Origin: Leishmania infantum JPCM5
Lineage: Eukaryota > Euglenozoa > Kinetoplastea > Trypanosomatida > Trypanosomatidae
Length of the DNA: 64,000 nt
Reading direction: 5' to 3'
Assembly: GCF_000002875.2 (NCBI RefSeq)
Contig: NC_009394.2
Coordinates: forward strand, 310,001 to 374,000
Shown here: piece after piece, positions 50,545 to 60,600 of the stretch
How the letters are laid out: each line of letters starts with the position of its first letter
How positions within the stretch are numbered: the first letter of the stretch is position 1
Position numbers and translations under genes: made by a program
Notes under the pieces: model-generated
Databases searched by the model: none
What the model saw: the letters and a program-made list of their open reading frames with translations, nothing else
Told to the model about the DNA's origin: nothing

Positions 50545-51210
50545 TCAGGACAGGTCAAAGGCTGCCTCATCCTCGCCTGCATCCAAGCCTTCCAGCTCCT
50601 CTCGCTCATAGAACTCGTCGGCGTTCTCGTCATCCACGAACAGTTCCTGGTCCATCTGCCAGAGATCCCAGCCACGCAGCTTGCCGTCGCCGCTCTTGGC
50701 ACGACGCACACGCGCTGCCTCCTTCTCGGCCGCCTCCTCGCGCTTGCGCTGCTTCCATGCCTGGAAGGACGCCTCCGTGACGGGGGTCAGGTCGGTGCGA
50801 TCCTTCAGCTTCTCACGCTCCGCCTCTAACTTCTCCTCCAGTCGTTCATCATCTTGCTCCACTTCGTCAAAGTCCTCGGGGCGGAACAGATACTCCTCCG
50901 GGTGGCACATGTACTGGTCGTCCCCCTCAGCGGTCTCCGCCGCCTCGGCGTCGCGCTTCTTTCGTTGCTGCTGGTCAACATCGTTGAACAGCTTCGCCAA
51001 CTCAGCCTCGCGTGCGCGCTTCTCCTCCTTGGCGGCGCGGCGCGCCGCGAGCTCCGCCTGCGACTTGCGATCCTGCGGGTTGCGCTGATCGACGCTCTGC
51101 TTCACCTGCTGGACATAGGCCTGCACCTTGGCGCTGCGGTTCTTGTTCTTGAGGCCGAAGGTCTTGTCCTCAACGATCTTTTCCTTCTTCTTCTGTTCAG
51201 CCTTGCCCAT
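50545..51210 (-). CDS. DRG-family-regulatory-like protein (Tma46/ZC3H15-like) lacking CCCH zinc fingers
   Basis: The product is 221 residues from the ATG at 51210. It opens GKAEQKKKEKIVEDKTFGLK then NKNRSAKVQAYV, the near-universal start of ZC3H15/DFRP1 and yeast Tma46. The middle is highly charged and helical. The C-terminal third has LTPVTEASFQAWK and then GWDLWQMDQELFVDDENADE, matching the DFRP domain that binds the GTPase DRG1. In other eukaryotes two CCCH zinc fingers lie between these parts (protein about 345-425 residues). Here that stretch is short and holds a single Cys (YMCHPEEY), so the fingers are absent. DRG1-DFRP1 associates with translating ribosomes. The fingers are not needed for the DRG contact, so partner binding may be kept. 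Confidence 0.8.
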   Translation of the reverse strand: MGKAEQKKKEKIVEDKTFGLKNKNRSAKVQAYVQQVKQSVDQRNPQDRKSQAELAARRAAKEEKRAREAELAKLFNDVDQQQRKKRDAEAAETAEGDDQYMCHPEEYLFRPEDFDEVEQDDERLEEKLEAEREKLKDRTDLTPVTEASFQAWKQRKREEAAEKEAARVRRAKSGDGKLRGWDLWQMDQELFVDDENADEFYEREELEGLDAGEDEAAFDLS

Positions 51211-52159
51211 GTTGCACGTGCGGCGTTGCGTGTTGGAGTTGCGTGCGCGTGTGAGCGCTTGTGGATGATGTGCGCCTGCGTGCAACTGTTCCGTCGCCAC
51301 TGGCAAGCACTGACGCAGCAGTTACGTTGTGTGTGCGTGTGTTGAGGGGGCACGCCTGTGTCGGAGTGCTTTCAGAGTTCGTCAAGGGGTGAGGGTATAT
51401 AGCGTGAGAGGATCCTCTAGAAGGAAGATCGCACTGGATGGAGGGAGGCAGGCGCGTGTGTGTGGCCCATCAAGAGGAAGAGGGGAGGAGAGATGCAGTG
51501 ATGAACGCAAGAGAGAAGTGAGCGGTGCGAAGACTGTTCCTCCTTTCGCATGCGGTGCGTGTGTGCCGTCAGTACCGCGCGTGGTACACACACGCACACA
51601 CACGCACGCAGCACTCACGACACTAACAGATGGGAGAGGAAAGAGAAGAGATCCGTGCAGAGATAGGCCCCCTGCACGGCACGCGCCCCTCCTCTCCGCT
51701 GCTTAAAGCGGTATCGTTAACGCGTCTGCAGGGACAGACACATGCACACAAGCACACAGCAGGTCTTCGTTTCGTTGGTTTGGTGGTCGCTTGCACAAGT
51801 TCGTTACTTCTTCTATGCAGCTGCTGTCCGACAATACACACACATACATGCCCACGAGGACCAACAAGCACTGTACAAGTAGACGCACGCACGCCCACAA
51901 ACATCAACGCTGGCAGTGCACTCCTCGGCCGACACTGGTGCCGCTCGTTTTGCTTTCCTTCGATGAGGAGCCGCGTGGCGGGGGGGCGGAGAGAGGGAGA
52001 GAGGCGATAAGCAGCGTGGCCGGGGCATACACACACACACACACACACACACAAATGCAAGTGCACAGCGAACACCGCCACCGCCACCGCGACCCTCGCC
52101 TTGAGACGACTCTGCCCCGCGAGCTCCCTTGTTCGATCCGCTGACAGGTGCCTCGCTTC
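51211..52159. other. Intergenic region with CA array
   Basis: About 0.95 kb with a (CA)n run at 52028-52053 and shorter CA runs near 51590 and 51745. No gene is supported. Confidence 0.75.
52028..52053. repeat. (CA)n microsatellite
   Basis: About 13 uninterrupted CA units in the 3' UTR side of the gene ending at 52160. Confidence 0.95.
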
Positions 52160-55100
52160 TTACTGGAAGTAGCGACGCTTCGGACGCTTCTTAAACCACT
52201 GATCCTCGTCCGCGTCCTCTGCCGACACCTCCGGCGAATCTTCAACCGCTGTTGCCGCGGTCTCCTCAACGTCCTCATGGGCCGCCGGTGGAAGTGCGCG
52301 TGCGCGTGCGGTGGATCGGCGGGCACCACGACGCGTGCGCACCTGCAGAGCCTTCTCGTCGTCGTCCAGCTTCTGCGGTGCGCGTCGGACCTCCGGTGAC
52401 GGTGGCGTAGGCGGCGGTGACGGCCGCGCCGGGGCAGCTGCGACAGGGACAGCGCGACGCCCAGCAGGGGCCCGCGGGATCGTTGGCGCTACTACCACTT
52501 CCATCTCCTCGTCTTCCTCCTCTTCTTTCTCGACACCGTCTTCTTCGTACTCCTCCTCGTACGCAGCAGCGGCATGTACTGCTGCTACGGCCCTGCTGCT
52601 TCCTTGTGCTTGTGAAGCCGGCGGCGCGGGTGAGGCGGCGCCGGGGCCACGTGCACGCGCACCGGCGCCGGCTGCTGCGGAGGCGGAAGGGAGGGAAGAA
52701 CGGGCAGAGGCACGTGCAGGTGGAAGTTCTTTCTCCGCCTCTTCAAGCTCTTGCAGCTCTTCGACCTCCTCGTATTCTTCGTCGAAGTCCTCTTCCGCTT
52801 CCTCTGCCGAAGCGCGGTCGTCGTCACTGTGCTGCGCGACGGCCATTGACTTGGGTGTCGTTGCCGCCGCTGCACCGGTCTTGCTCGTTCCGCGTTGTTG
52901 CTGCCACTGGTTGTAGATGGCCTCTTCGAGCACCGCCTCCTCTTGCTCTCTGTTCCGCGAAGCGTGTGCTGCTGCCGCCGCCGTGGGCAAGGGTGTCCCT
53001 GCCGACTGGCGGTGCTTCCCTCGCGACGTGCGTGCCGGCACCGCCTCAGCGGCCTGTTCGTCCGCCACACGCACCGTGTCTTCCTCGTCGTCCTCTGGCA
53101 CAGCGCGACGGCGACTAGTGTGGCCGTGGCTCGGCGATGAGGCAGGAGCCGCTGCAGCACCTCTCGCCTTGCGTGAGGGCGGTGGCGGCGCAGCTACTTC
53201 CACGTCCTCTTCGTCTTTCTCCTCCGCGTCTTCGGCCGCCTCTGCCGCACCCGCGGCGCGGTCGCCATCCTCTGGAAGCAGTTGCGCCAGCGTCGCGGTC
53301 AGTGTGGCCTCCAAGTCCTCGCGATTGTGAAGCAGACTGTGCACCACCGAGGCCCCGGAGGAATCCTCGATGTCCATCACGAGGTCATCGATGCAGCGGT
53401 ACTCGTCCATCTCATCCGCCATCCCGAGCGGGGTCGCGAGCGCCCGCAGTCGAGCGAGTTCCTCCTTTGTAAACGGGTTCGTCAAGTCGATCGTCGCTGT
53501 CGAGCGCAGCATGAAGTCCGTGCTGTCTGACGGGTCTGCCATCTTGGTTGCGATGAGGTGGTAGTGCACCACGTTCACGCGGGGAAGCACCTTGTGGCGT
53601 AACAGGTGCAGGACACCGAGCATCACCTCCGCAAAGGGCAGCCGCACGTCTTCCTCGATGATGTGGTCTTTCGTAGACGTGTAGTAGAGGTGCAGCGTGG
53701 TTCCGGAAAGGCGAACGACGCTGCAGCCGGCGCTCTGATCGATCGCTGGGCGGAACGGGGAGTAGCGCTTCTCCTTCGAGTTGAAGAACATCTTGTACGC
53801 CTGGACGGCGGTGAGCACCTTTCCAGGTGTCATGTCAGTGACGGCCGTTGCCGAGGACGACGATGACGCCCCGGCCGCGGCAAAGACGGCAAAGGGCCGT
53901 GTGTCCGACGACACTAGCGGGAACCCGTAAGGCGGCAACGGCGTGCCCTCGAGCACGACGACCTGCTCCTCGCGCGCCAGTGCCCGCATCAGGACGGAGC
54001 CGTACAGGAGCGCGTTCACGCTCTCGCGCTTGTAGAACTCGACAGCTGCGTCATCTGTTGCCTCCTCCAGTGCCATCTGGTGCTTGTTGTATGACGTCCA
54101 GATCGTCTTGAGTGCCCGTACGCCGACCGGGTCGGCGTCTGTGATCGTGGCAGCGTGGTAGGTGCTGAACATGGCGAGCGGGTCGACCTGCGCGGTGTCC
54201 TCGTCGAGCACCAGAATGTCGCCCTGCTGCTCCTGCGCCTCCCGCTCCGCCTTGTTGGTCGGGTGAAGGTAGCCGTCAGCGGTGTTGAACTGCTTCATCA
54301 TCAGCTCTGCAAGTCGGACCAGCCTTTCCCGCCTCTCTGCCGCGGTCGCCCCGACTGCTGCTGTCGCTGCTGCGGCCGGCGGCGCTGGTGCTGTAGCGGG
54401 GGCTAGTGGTGATGAAGGTTGCGCCGGGGCGGTGGACGAGGGCGCCGCCGTCGTCGCTGCGGCTTCCTCTTCCTCCGCCTCTTCGACTTCTTCCTCGACC
54501 TCCTCGACGAGTTCCTCATCGTCCTCGTCCACGTCCGCAGCTTCCACCTCTGCTTCGACGTCTTGTGAAGGTGGCGGCTGGCGCTGCTGCTGCCGAGGTG
54601 CCGTGGGAGCGGCCGCAGGTGCTCTCTTGCTGCCGTGCCGACCTGCTGGCGTAGCTGCTGCGGCAGGGGACGGCTGCGGGCTGCGTGATGCCGCGGAGCG
54701 CCTTGCCGGCCTTTCCTCTTCCATTATCGGCACCATCTCCTCGCCTTCTTCCAGCACCTCCTCGGCGTTCTCGTCAAGCATATCCGCCACCTCCTCGCTT
54801 TCGGCAACACCGTCCTCTTCCAACGCAGCGACCTTAGACGCCTTTGGCATTACGCCCGAGACGACAGGGCGCTGTCGAGGACCGCGACGCCGCGCTGCGA
54901 CGCTTTCGTCGCCAACCTCGTTGCGCGAAGAGTCGCCAGATGGGCCTGCCACCGCCGCAGGGCCTTCGTTATCATTGCCTTGCTCCGCTGCGGTGCTCGC
55001 CATGGCCGCTTCGGCATCCCTGACGGCAGAGGCTTTCACGTCCACCAGGTAGGGTGGTGCTGACGGGTCGGCCATGGCAGCGCCGTCTGTCAACCGCTTC

Positions 55101-55984
55101 GGCGCCATCAGCTCATCGGCGACGGCGCGCTGGATCGCGCGGGTCAGCCACGCCATCACCTCATCCGTTTGCGACCGGTGCCGGTGGCGAGCGAGGCGGC
55201 TGTAGGCCGTTTCGAGGACACCCCGTGTGTACGCGCTGAGTTGCACTCGGTCTGGCTGCTCCTTCCACTGCCCGAGCGTCGCCACACCGCGCAGGCGCAG
55301 CTCACGCGCGTCTTTTTCGCTTTGGTATCGCTCGCTGTTGAGCAGCACCTCCAGGCACTCCGCGTCGCCGCCGACGGCCCTGAGCTTCCGCTTCCGTGTC
55401 ATGGCAGCAAAGTCGCGGAGACTGACCGCCTCCACGGCACCACCGCCGACCTCCAAGTCGGGGTCCACAAGGAGCCGGACGAGGTCGGCAACAGTGTCGA
55501 CTGCAGCAGCAGCGCCATTCCTGTGATGATCATGCGAATGCAGCAGGACTTCGTCGATGGTCACCTCAAACGGCCCGCGCTCGTCCTCCGCGGTGTGCGA
55601 GTTGACGATGTGGTGGGTGGCACCAGCGGAGGCGAGTGCGCTGGACAGGACGGCGCTGCTGCTGCTGTGGGGCGGGGTGGAGCGGAGCGCGAGAAGGACG
55701 CGAGACGCGTGAAGCGCACTCGGGTGATATGAGCCGCAGCCGCCGGTACTGGCCGCCCTGGTGTTTGTGCCGCCTGGTAAAATCATTCCTTGTGCGAGCT
55801 CCAGCGGAACACGGATCATTGCCCTGCCACCGGAGGGGTGTGACAAAAAAGCAGTCGACGTTCCACAACAGACTGTAATCCACAGCTGACCATTCTTGCT
55901 GCTGCTGCTGCTGTAGCGCACTGAGATGACCGCCGCTGTCGCCGCTGCGGCTGCGGCTGCTTGAAGAAGACCTCTTCGGAGCAT
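52160..55984 (-). CDS. Probable mitochondrial protein, ATPase-lacking paralogue of its upstream neighbour
   Basis: The product is 1274 residues from the ATG at 55984. The N terminus (MLRRGLLQAAAAAAATAAVI, then SVRYSSSS) is a clear mitochondrial presequence. A first conserved domain (about 160-290) contains LVRLLVDPDLE, a FAAM...KLRAVGGD step and GVATLGQWKEQPDRVQLSAY. A second (about 640-1000) contains LPPYGFPLVSSDTRPF, AYKMFFNSKEKRYSPFRP, VMLGVLHLLRHKVLP and LATLAQLLPEDG-like helices. Both domains recur in the neighbour at 57614-63835. They are joined and followed by very acidic or Ala/Pro-rich low-complexity linkers, and the C terminus is basic (FKKRPKRRYFQ). No ATPase motif is present, unlike the neighbour. 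I do not recognise the family; a trypanosomatid mitochondrial nucleic-acid function is possible but unsupported. Confidence 0.8.
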   Translation of the reverse strand: MLRRGLLQAAAAAAATAAVISVRYSSSSSKNGQLWITVCCGTSTAFLSHPSGGRAMIRVPLELAQGMILPGGTNTRAASTGGCGSYHPSALHASRVLLALRSTPPHSSSSAVLSSALASAGATHHIVNSHTAEDERGPFEVTIDEVLLHSHDHHRNGAAAAVDTVADLVRLLVDPDLEVGGGAVEAVSLRDFAAMTRKRKLRAVGGDAECLEVLLNSERYQSEKDARELRLRGVATLGQWKEQPDRVQLSAYTRGVLETAYSRLARHRHRSQTDEVMAWLTRAIQRAVADELMAPKRLTDGAAMADPSAPPYLVDVKASAVRDAEAAMASTAAEQGNDNEGPAAVAGPSGDSSRNEVGDESVAARRRGPRQRPVVSGVMPKASKVAALEEDGVAESEEVADMLDENAEEVLEEGEEMVPIMEEERPARRSAASRSPQPSPAAAATPAGRHGSKRAPAAAPTAPRQQQRQPPPSQDVEAEVEAADVDEDDEELVEEVEEEVEEAEEEEAAATTAAPSSTAPAQPSSPLAPATAPAPPAAAATAAVGATAAERRERLVRLAELMMKQFNTADGYLHPTNKAEREAQEQQGDILVLDEDTAQVDPLAMFSTYHAATITDADPVGVRALKTIWTSYNKHQMALEEATDDAAVEFYKRESVNALLYGSVLMRALAREEQVVVLEGTPLPPYGFPLVSSDTRPFAVFAAAGASSSSSATAVTDMTPGKVLTAVQAYKMFFNSKEKRYSPFRPAIDQSAGCSVVRLSGTTLHLYYTSTKDHIIEEDVRLPFAEVMLGVLHLLRHKVLPRVNVVHYHLIATKMADPSDSTDFMLRSTATIDLTNPFTKEELARLRALATPLGMADEMDEYRCIDDLVMDIEDSSGASVVHSLLHNREDLEATLTATLAQLLPEDGDRAAGAAEAAEDAEEKDEEDVEVAAPPPPSRKARGAAAAPASSPSHGHTSRRRAVPEDDEEDTVRVADEQAAEAVPARTSRGKHRQSAGTPLPTAAAAAHASRNREQEEAVLEEAIYNQWQQQRGTSKTGAAAATTPKSMAVAQHSDDDRASAEEAEEDFDEEYEEVEELQELEEAEKELPPARASARSSLPSASAAAGAGARARGPGAASPAPPASQAQGSSRAVAAVHAAAAYEEEYEEDGVEKEEEEDEEMEVVVAPTIPRAPAGRRAVPVAAAPARPSPPPTPPSPEVRRAPQKLDDDEKALQVRTRRGARRSTARARALPPAAHEDVEETAATAVEDSPEVSAEDADEDQWFKKRPKRRYFQ

Positions 55985-57031
55985 CGCGCTTGCGCGCACA
56001 GCCCTCGCAGAAAGCACTGTTCGTGCTTTTTCAACGGTACGCGGATGTGCAGTATCGAGCAGACAACGCCTGAGACGCCCGCTGCCGTCGTTAAGGAAAG
56101 ATAGTGCAGACAAGCCCACACGCACCGACTGCAAGAGGTGCGGACGACGGGCAGGTGCCGCCACGCCAGGCAGGTAAGGGGCACACGCGCACAGGCGCGC
56201 ACACAAGGAGCAGGAAAGAACACGAGCCGACGATACACAAACAACAAGTCAGTCAGGACGAGCGCGCCAGTGACTGGGCGGTGGGCGTGTGTTTGTGTGC
56301 CAGTGCGACTGGTGTGATCGCGCACACACAAAGTAAAGAAGTTCTATGAAGGCACGTGACTGCAGCACGCCGTCTCAGCGCACGAGCGTGATGACGGCAG
56401 TGACGTGCACGGTTTATGTGTCTATGCGTGCCGACTGTGGCTCCGTCCTTCCTATATTCTTGTCAGCTCCTCGGCTTGCTAGAATGCAGGCCGCCGTCGC
56501 CAAACTTTTAGCGCGTCTATGAAGCTCTGAGCAGCAGCAGCAGCAACGACACACACACACCCACACACACACACACAAACGTGCGCGCGTGCGTGTATCA
56601 GCAGGTGACCATGTGGAGAGGATGTGCGAGAGAAAGAGAGAGGACGAGGGATGGATAGTCATCATGCGGGCAGACGCAGGTGGCCTTGCATCCGCGCCCT
56701 CATTTATGCTCTTGTCGTTCATGTGCATCGCCGACACGAGGGAGCAGCAGTAGTGGCAGCAAAGGAGGCTCGCGTACCAACCTCCCGCGCCAATGCCCCC
56801 AACCCATGGCACCATCACCACCACCACCACCTCCTTATCCTTCACGTACGCCAGCACGAGTTGCGGCGGTTTCACTTGCCTCATACCTGTCAGAGCACCG
56901 ACTGTCCCCATTTTCCTTTGGTCGCCTGCGATGGTCCGTCGGTTAAGTTTCTCTTGTGCGCTGAGAAACGAAGAGAGAGAGAGGAGGCACCACATCGACA
57001 TGAGACACCAAGACACATGCGTGCATAGGCA

Positions 57032-57060
57032 CATATATATATATATGTATGTATATATAT
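57032..57060. repeat. Palindromic AT microsatellite
   Basis: Alternating A/T with internal GTATGTAT units, self-complementary in large part. Confidence 0.9.
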
Positions 57061-57277
57061 GACCTCCCTGCGCATGTGCATGCGCTGGCGTGCCTTGATA
57101 TGGGCCCCAGATGCCAGCATTCTTCCTACACAACAACAGCATCCTCCAACCATCCTCTATGCAGTACACGTTCAGTAAGAGAGAGAGAGACAGCGACTCC
57201 ACAACACGTGCCACACACACACATACATACGCATCTGAGAAGTCTATGAATCAACTACACCCACATACACATACACG

Positions 57278-57293
57278 TATATATATATATATA
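57278..57293. repeat. (TA)n microsatellite
   Basis: Eight TA units flanked by CA repeats. Confidence 0.9.
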
Positions 57294-57613
57294 CCACACA
57301 CACAGATATATAATAGCAACACCCGCCATGATGGGAGAGCCACATCAGCCCTCGCAGGCGCAGACCGTTGGAGGGCAAGAAGGGGGACACGGAAAAGCGC
57401 CATTCAACGCACGTCGTCATAGCAGACTCTCTCCCCCACACACATACGCGGTTGTCCGCCTCCGCCTTCTGAGCGCCTCCTCCTCCTCCGCCTCACCACC
57501 ACCATCATCCGCGTCTAATGGAGACCGGGGTGGGGGGGCAAGCGTGGGACACCTACTCATGCACCCTCCCTCTCCTTCCCTCCCTCCCACACACGCACGC
57601 GCGCCACCATAGG

Positions 57614-60600
57614 CTACCGACGCCTTGAGCTGCTCGACTTCTTTCTGCTGCTGCTGCTGCTGTAGGAGGGGGCTGCTTTGCCCTTCTTGGACGACGCCGA
57701 CGCGGCTGCGAACGTCGACGACTTCCGCCGTTTGGTCTGCGAGGTCGACTGAGGCGCCGATCTGGCGGTTGCACGGTCACCACTCCTGGACGTGCTCGCC
57801 GACCGCTTCTGCCTGCTGGCAGCGGAGGACCGCTTTCCACTAGAGCTGTGGCTCTCGCGACGCGGCCGCCGGGACGCGACGGTGGCCATCTTGCTACCCT
57901 CTTTGCTGCCGCCCTTGCGTCGGCTGCCCTCAGCTCCGCGCGGCTTCACCACATCCAGCTCTTCCTCGTCCTCGTCCTCCTCGCCGCTATCGTCCTCTCC
58001 ATCACCGCTCTCGCCAGTGGCCGCGGTGCCGCCGGCAGGCGCCGCACCTGCGCCTCGCTCACCTTCCTGTGTGGTGGCCGTTGGTGTGCCGGCTGCCACG
58101 GAGGACCATCTGCCACCGGCGCCGTCAGGCGCCGCCACCGGCGGCGGGATCGGGTTCGGCGTCCACGGGCCCGTCACGCTTGCTATCGACCCAGCGAAAG
58201 ACGCGTGGCTTGCGAGACCGCCGCCAGCTGCAGCTGGGGGTATGCCAGCCATCGGACTTGCGGGACCTTGCGGGGAGGCCGCCGCCCCCGGCGCCGCCGT
58301 TGCAGTGGATGAGGAGGACGGGGCAGAAGCTTGGGCGCCGGGGTTTGAGCCCTTCAGCCCGGCAATCAGGCTCTCTGGCGTGATCACGTCATGCAGCCAG
58401 GCAAGCGCGTCGACCTCTGCGTCTTCGGCAGTGGTCTGGCCAGGCGCTCGAGACGGCTTCGATGGTGCCACCCCTGTGACGGCTGCGCCAGCCGCCGAAG
58501 CGCCGATGGACGGCGGTGGTGCATTGTAGTTGATGCGATCCTCCATCACCAAATCGCGCTGCAGGTCGCGCGCCGTCTCCTCACGCTGCCGATGCAGCTG
58601 CGCCGTCCAGTTCGTCATCGAGTCCAGCTCATCGTTCATCATCGCCTCGAGCAGCGCGGCAGACTCGTGCACGTAGTCGCCGTCGGCGGCATTCAGGTCC
58701 TCAGAGGGACTGATGCCGCCAGCAGTGGACTTTCCCGCAACGGCGTCCCGCAAGAGGCGCGCCTCGCTGGCCAGGTCATCCAGTTCTGCACCAGGCACTA
58801 TATCTTCCTCACCAATGTTCACGTAGTCGGCATCGTCGTCGTCGTCCACGTCTGCGGCAACGCCCGAGGCTTTCCGCCCGCCTGCGCCACGACTCATCGC
58901 CTGCACCATGAGGTCCGTAGCCGACACTACCGCCGACGTGTACGCAGGCAGCACCGTCGAGTCCGGCACGAGCTGCAGCAGCGTAGGCGAGAAGAGCGAC
59001 TCCACCTCCTCTGGTGTGGACACAACGTTTTGCAGTACCCGCACCCGGTGCGTGTGCTCAATCTCGTCTATCAGTTCGCTGAGGGTGCGGAAGTCCTTGG
59101 TGATGCCGAGCGACTGCTGCAGCTCGCGCAGCCGGTCTATCACGTGGTCCTCGAACACGGCATCGTAGTCGAGGCAGTAGGGTACGGTGGGCGCCGCGAC
59201 CGGGTTGAAGACATCCACGCTGACGCCGCCCCCCACGACAGAGCCGCGCCGGCGCGCGTAGACGTTGGCGTGGCCGCCACCGCTGCCGTTTCCAATCAGA
59301 CTCGCCTCCACCCCAGACTGTGCCTCGTCCAGCGACACCACGGACACATACTGCACTGCGCGCACCTTGTCCGCCGGCAGCACCTGGCGCATCAAGACGT
59401 GCAGCACTCCTAACAGGGCCTCGGCGAAGCGGGCGACCATGTGCCGGAGCTGCGCGGTGGTTGCCACTATATTGTACAATGCCAGGGTCGACCCGCACAC
59501 AAACACAACGTCGCAGCCGCCGTTGAGGCCAACCATGGGCCGAAACGGGAAGTGGCTCGGCGCGGCGTTGGAGAAAAACATCTTGTAGGCCGACACAGCG
59601 CGGCGCACCGTCTCCGGTGTGGCACTTCGGATGAGCGACTCGCCCGCCGCAGCGGCCGTCCCGCGCAGGTGGTGGACGCTGCTGCCGCGCACCCGCGTCT
59701 CAGACGCCAGGAGAGGGAAGCCGAAGGACGGCACCTTCAGGTTCAGCTCCAGCTGCGCCCCCGCCACGGCAGCCGACCGCAGCAGCAACGCTCCGTGTAG
59801 CAGAATGCGCATGGCGTCGCGCTTACGGGCCGGCGTCGTAGAGAGCGCGGAAACAACACTGCGGTACTCGGCCCAAACCTCTGCCCAAGCCCGCACGACC
59901 TTGCGCTCGTTGCTGCCGACACCGGTGCTGCTACGCAGCCGGGCTGCTGCAGCCGAAGCTTCAGCCGCCTTCGGCTTCGCGTTCGCGCCGCCGCCGTCGC
60001 CCCCATCCTTCACACCATCCTCGTCCTCGGCGTCGCCGTCGCGCTGCAGCTCACTGCCCTCCAGCAGCTGCCCCTCGCTGTTGAAAACCCGCTCATCAAT
60101 CGCGTCCTGCCTGGAGAAGATGGCAAAGAGGGCGAAGGGGTGTACTTGGCTACTTGTGTGGTTGTGTGGGAGCACCAAACCATCCTTGACGTCCTGCGGC
60201 GTTGTGTCGAGCTCGGTGCTGAGGTATCCGGTCGGGCTGCTGAGTTGGCGCTGCAGCAGCTCGACGAGACGACGGCGGGTGCGGCGTGGGTCCTGAAGAA
60301 GCGTTATGTAGACCGGCAGCTCAGCGAACAGCTCACGTGGCACGTAGCTGTGCAGCAACTGCGGGTGTGCCGAGCCGTTGCCCATCGTGAGCCGCGGCAG
60401 TCCTGTACGCAAGTCCATAAGCGAAACGCGGTGGGACCAGAAAAGCTCGAGCGCCTTGCCGGCCAGCGCTGGCGCGTTCTTGAGCACCTCGTACAGCAGG
60501 CCAGGCATGTCGAGGCGGTGCGTCAAGTGCAGCGCGTGCAGCGTCGACAGCAGCGGAAGCACACGCAGGCGAGACTGCAGTCCAACACCGCCGGAGAGCG

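Larger units (their letters stand above)
55985..57613. other. Intergenic region between the mitochondrial paralogues
   Basis: About 1.6 kb. It carries AT-rich microsatellites at 57032-57060 and 57278-57293, rare in this GC-rich window, and CA runs near 56550-56578. No gene is supported; it should be mainly the 3' UTR of the upstream gene. Confidence 0.7.

Noticed and set aside
55985..56206. Upstream extension of the 1274-residue protein
   Set aside because: No ATG at its beginning; the ATG at 55984 starts a convincing mitochondrial presequence.
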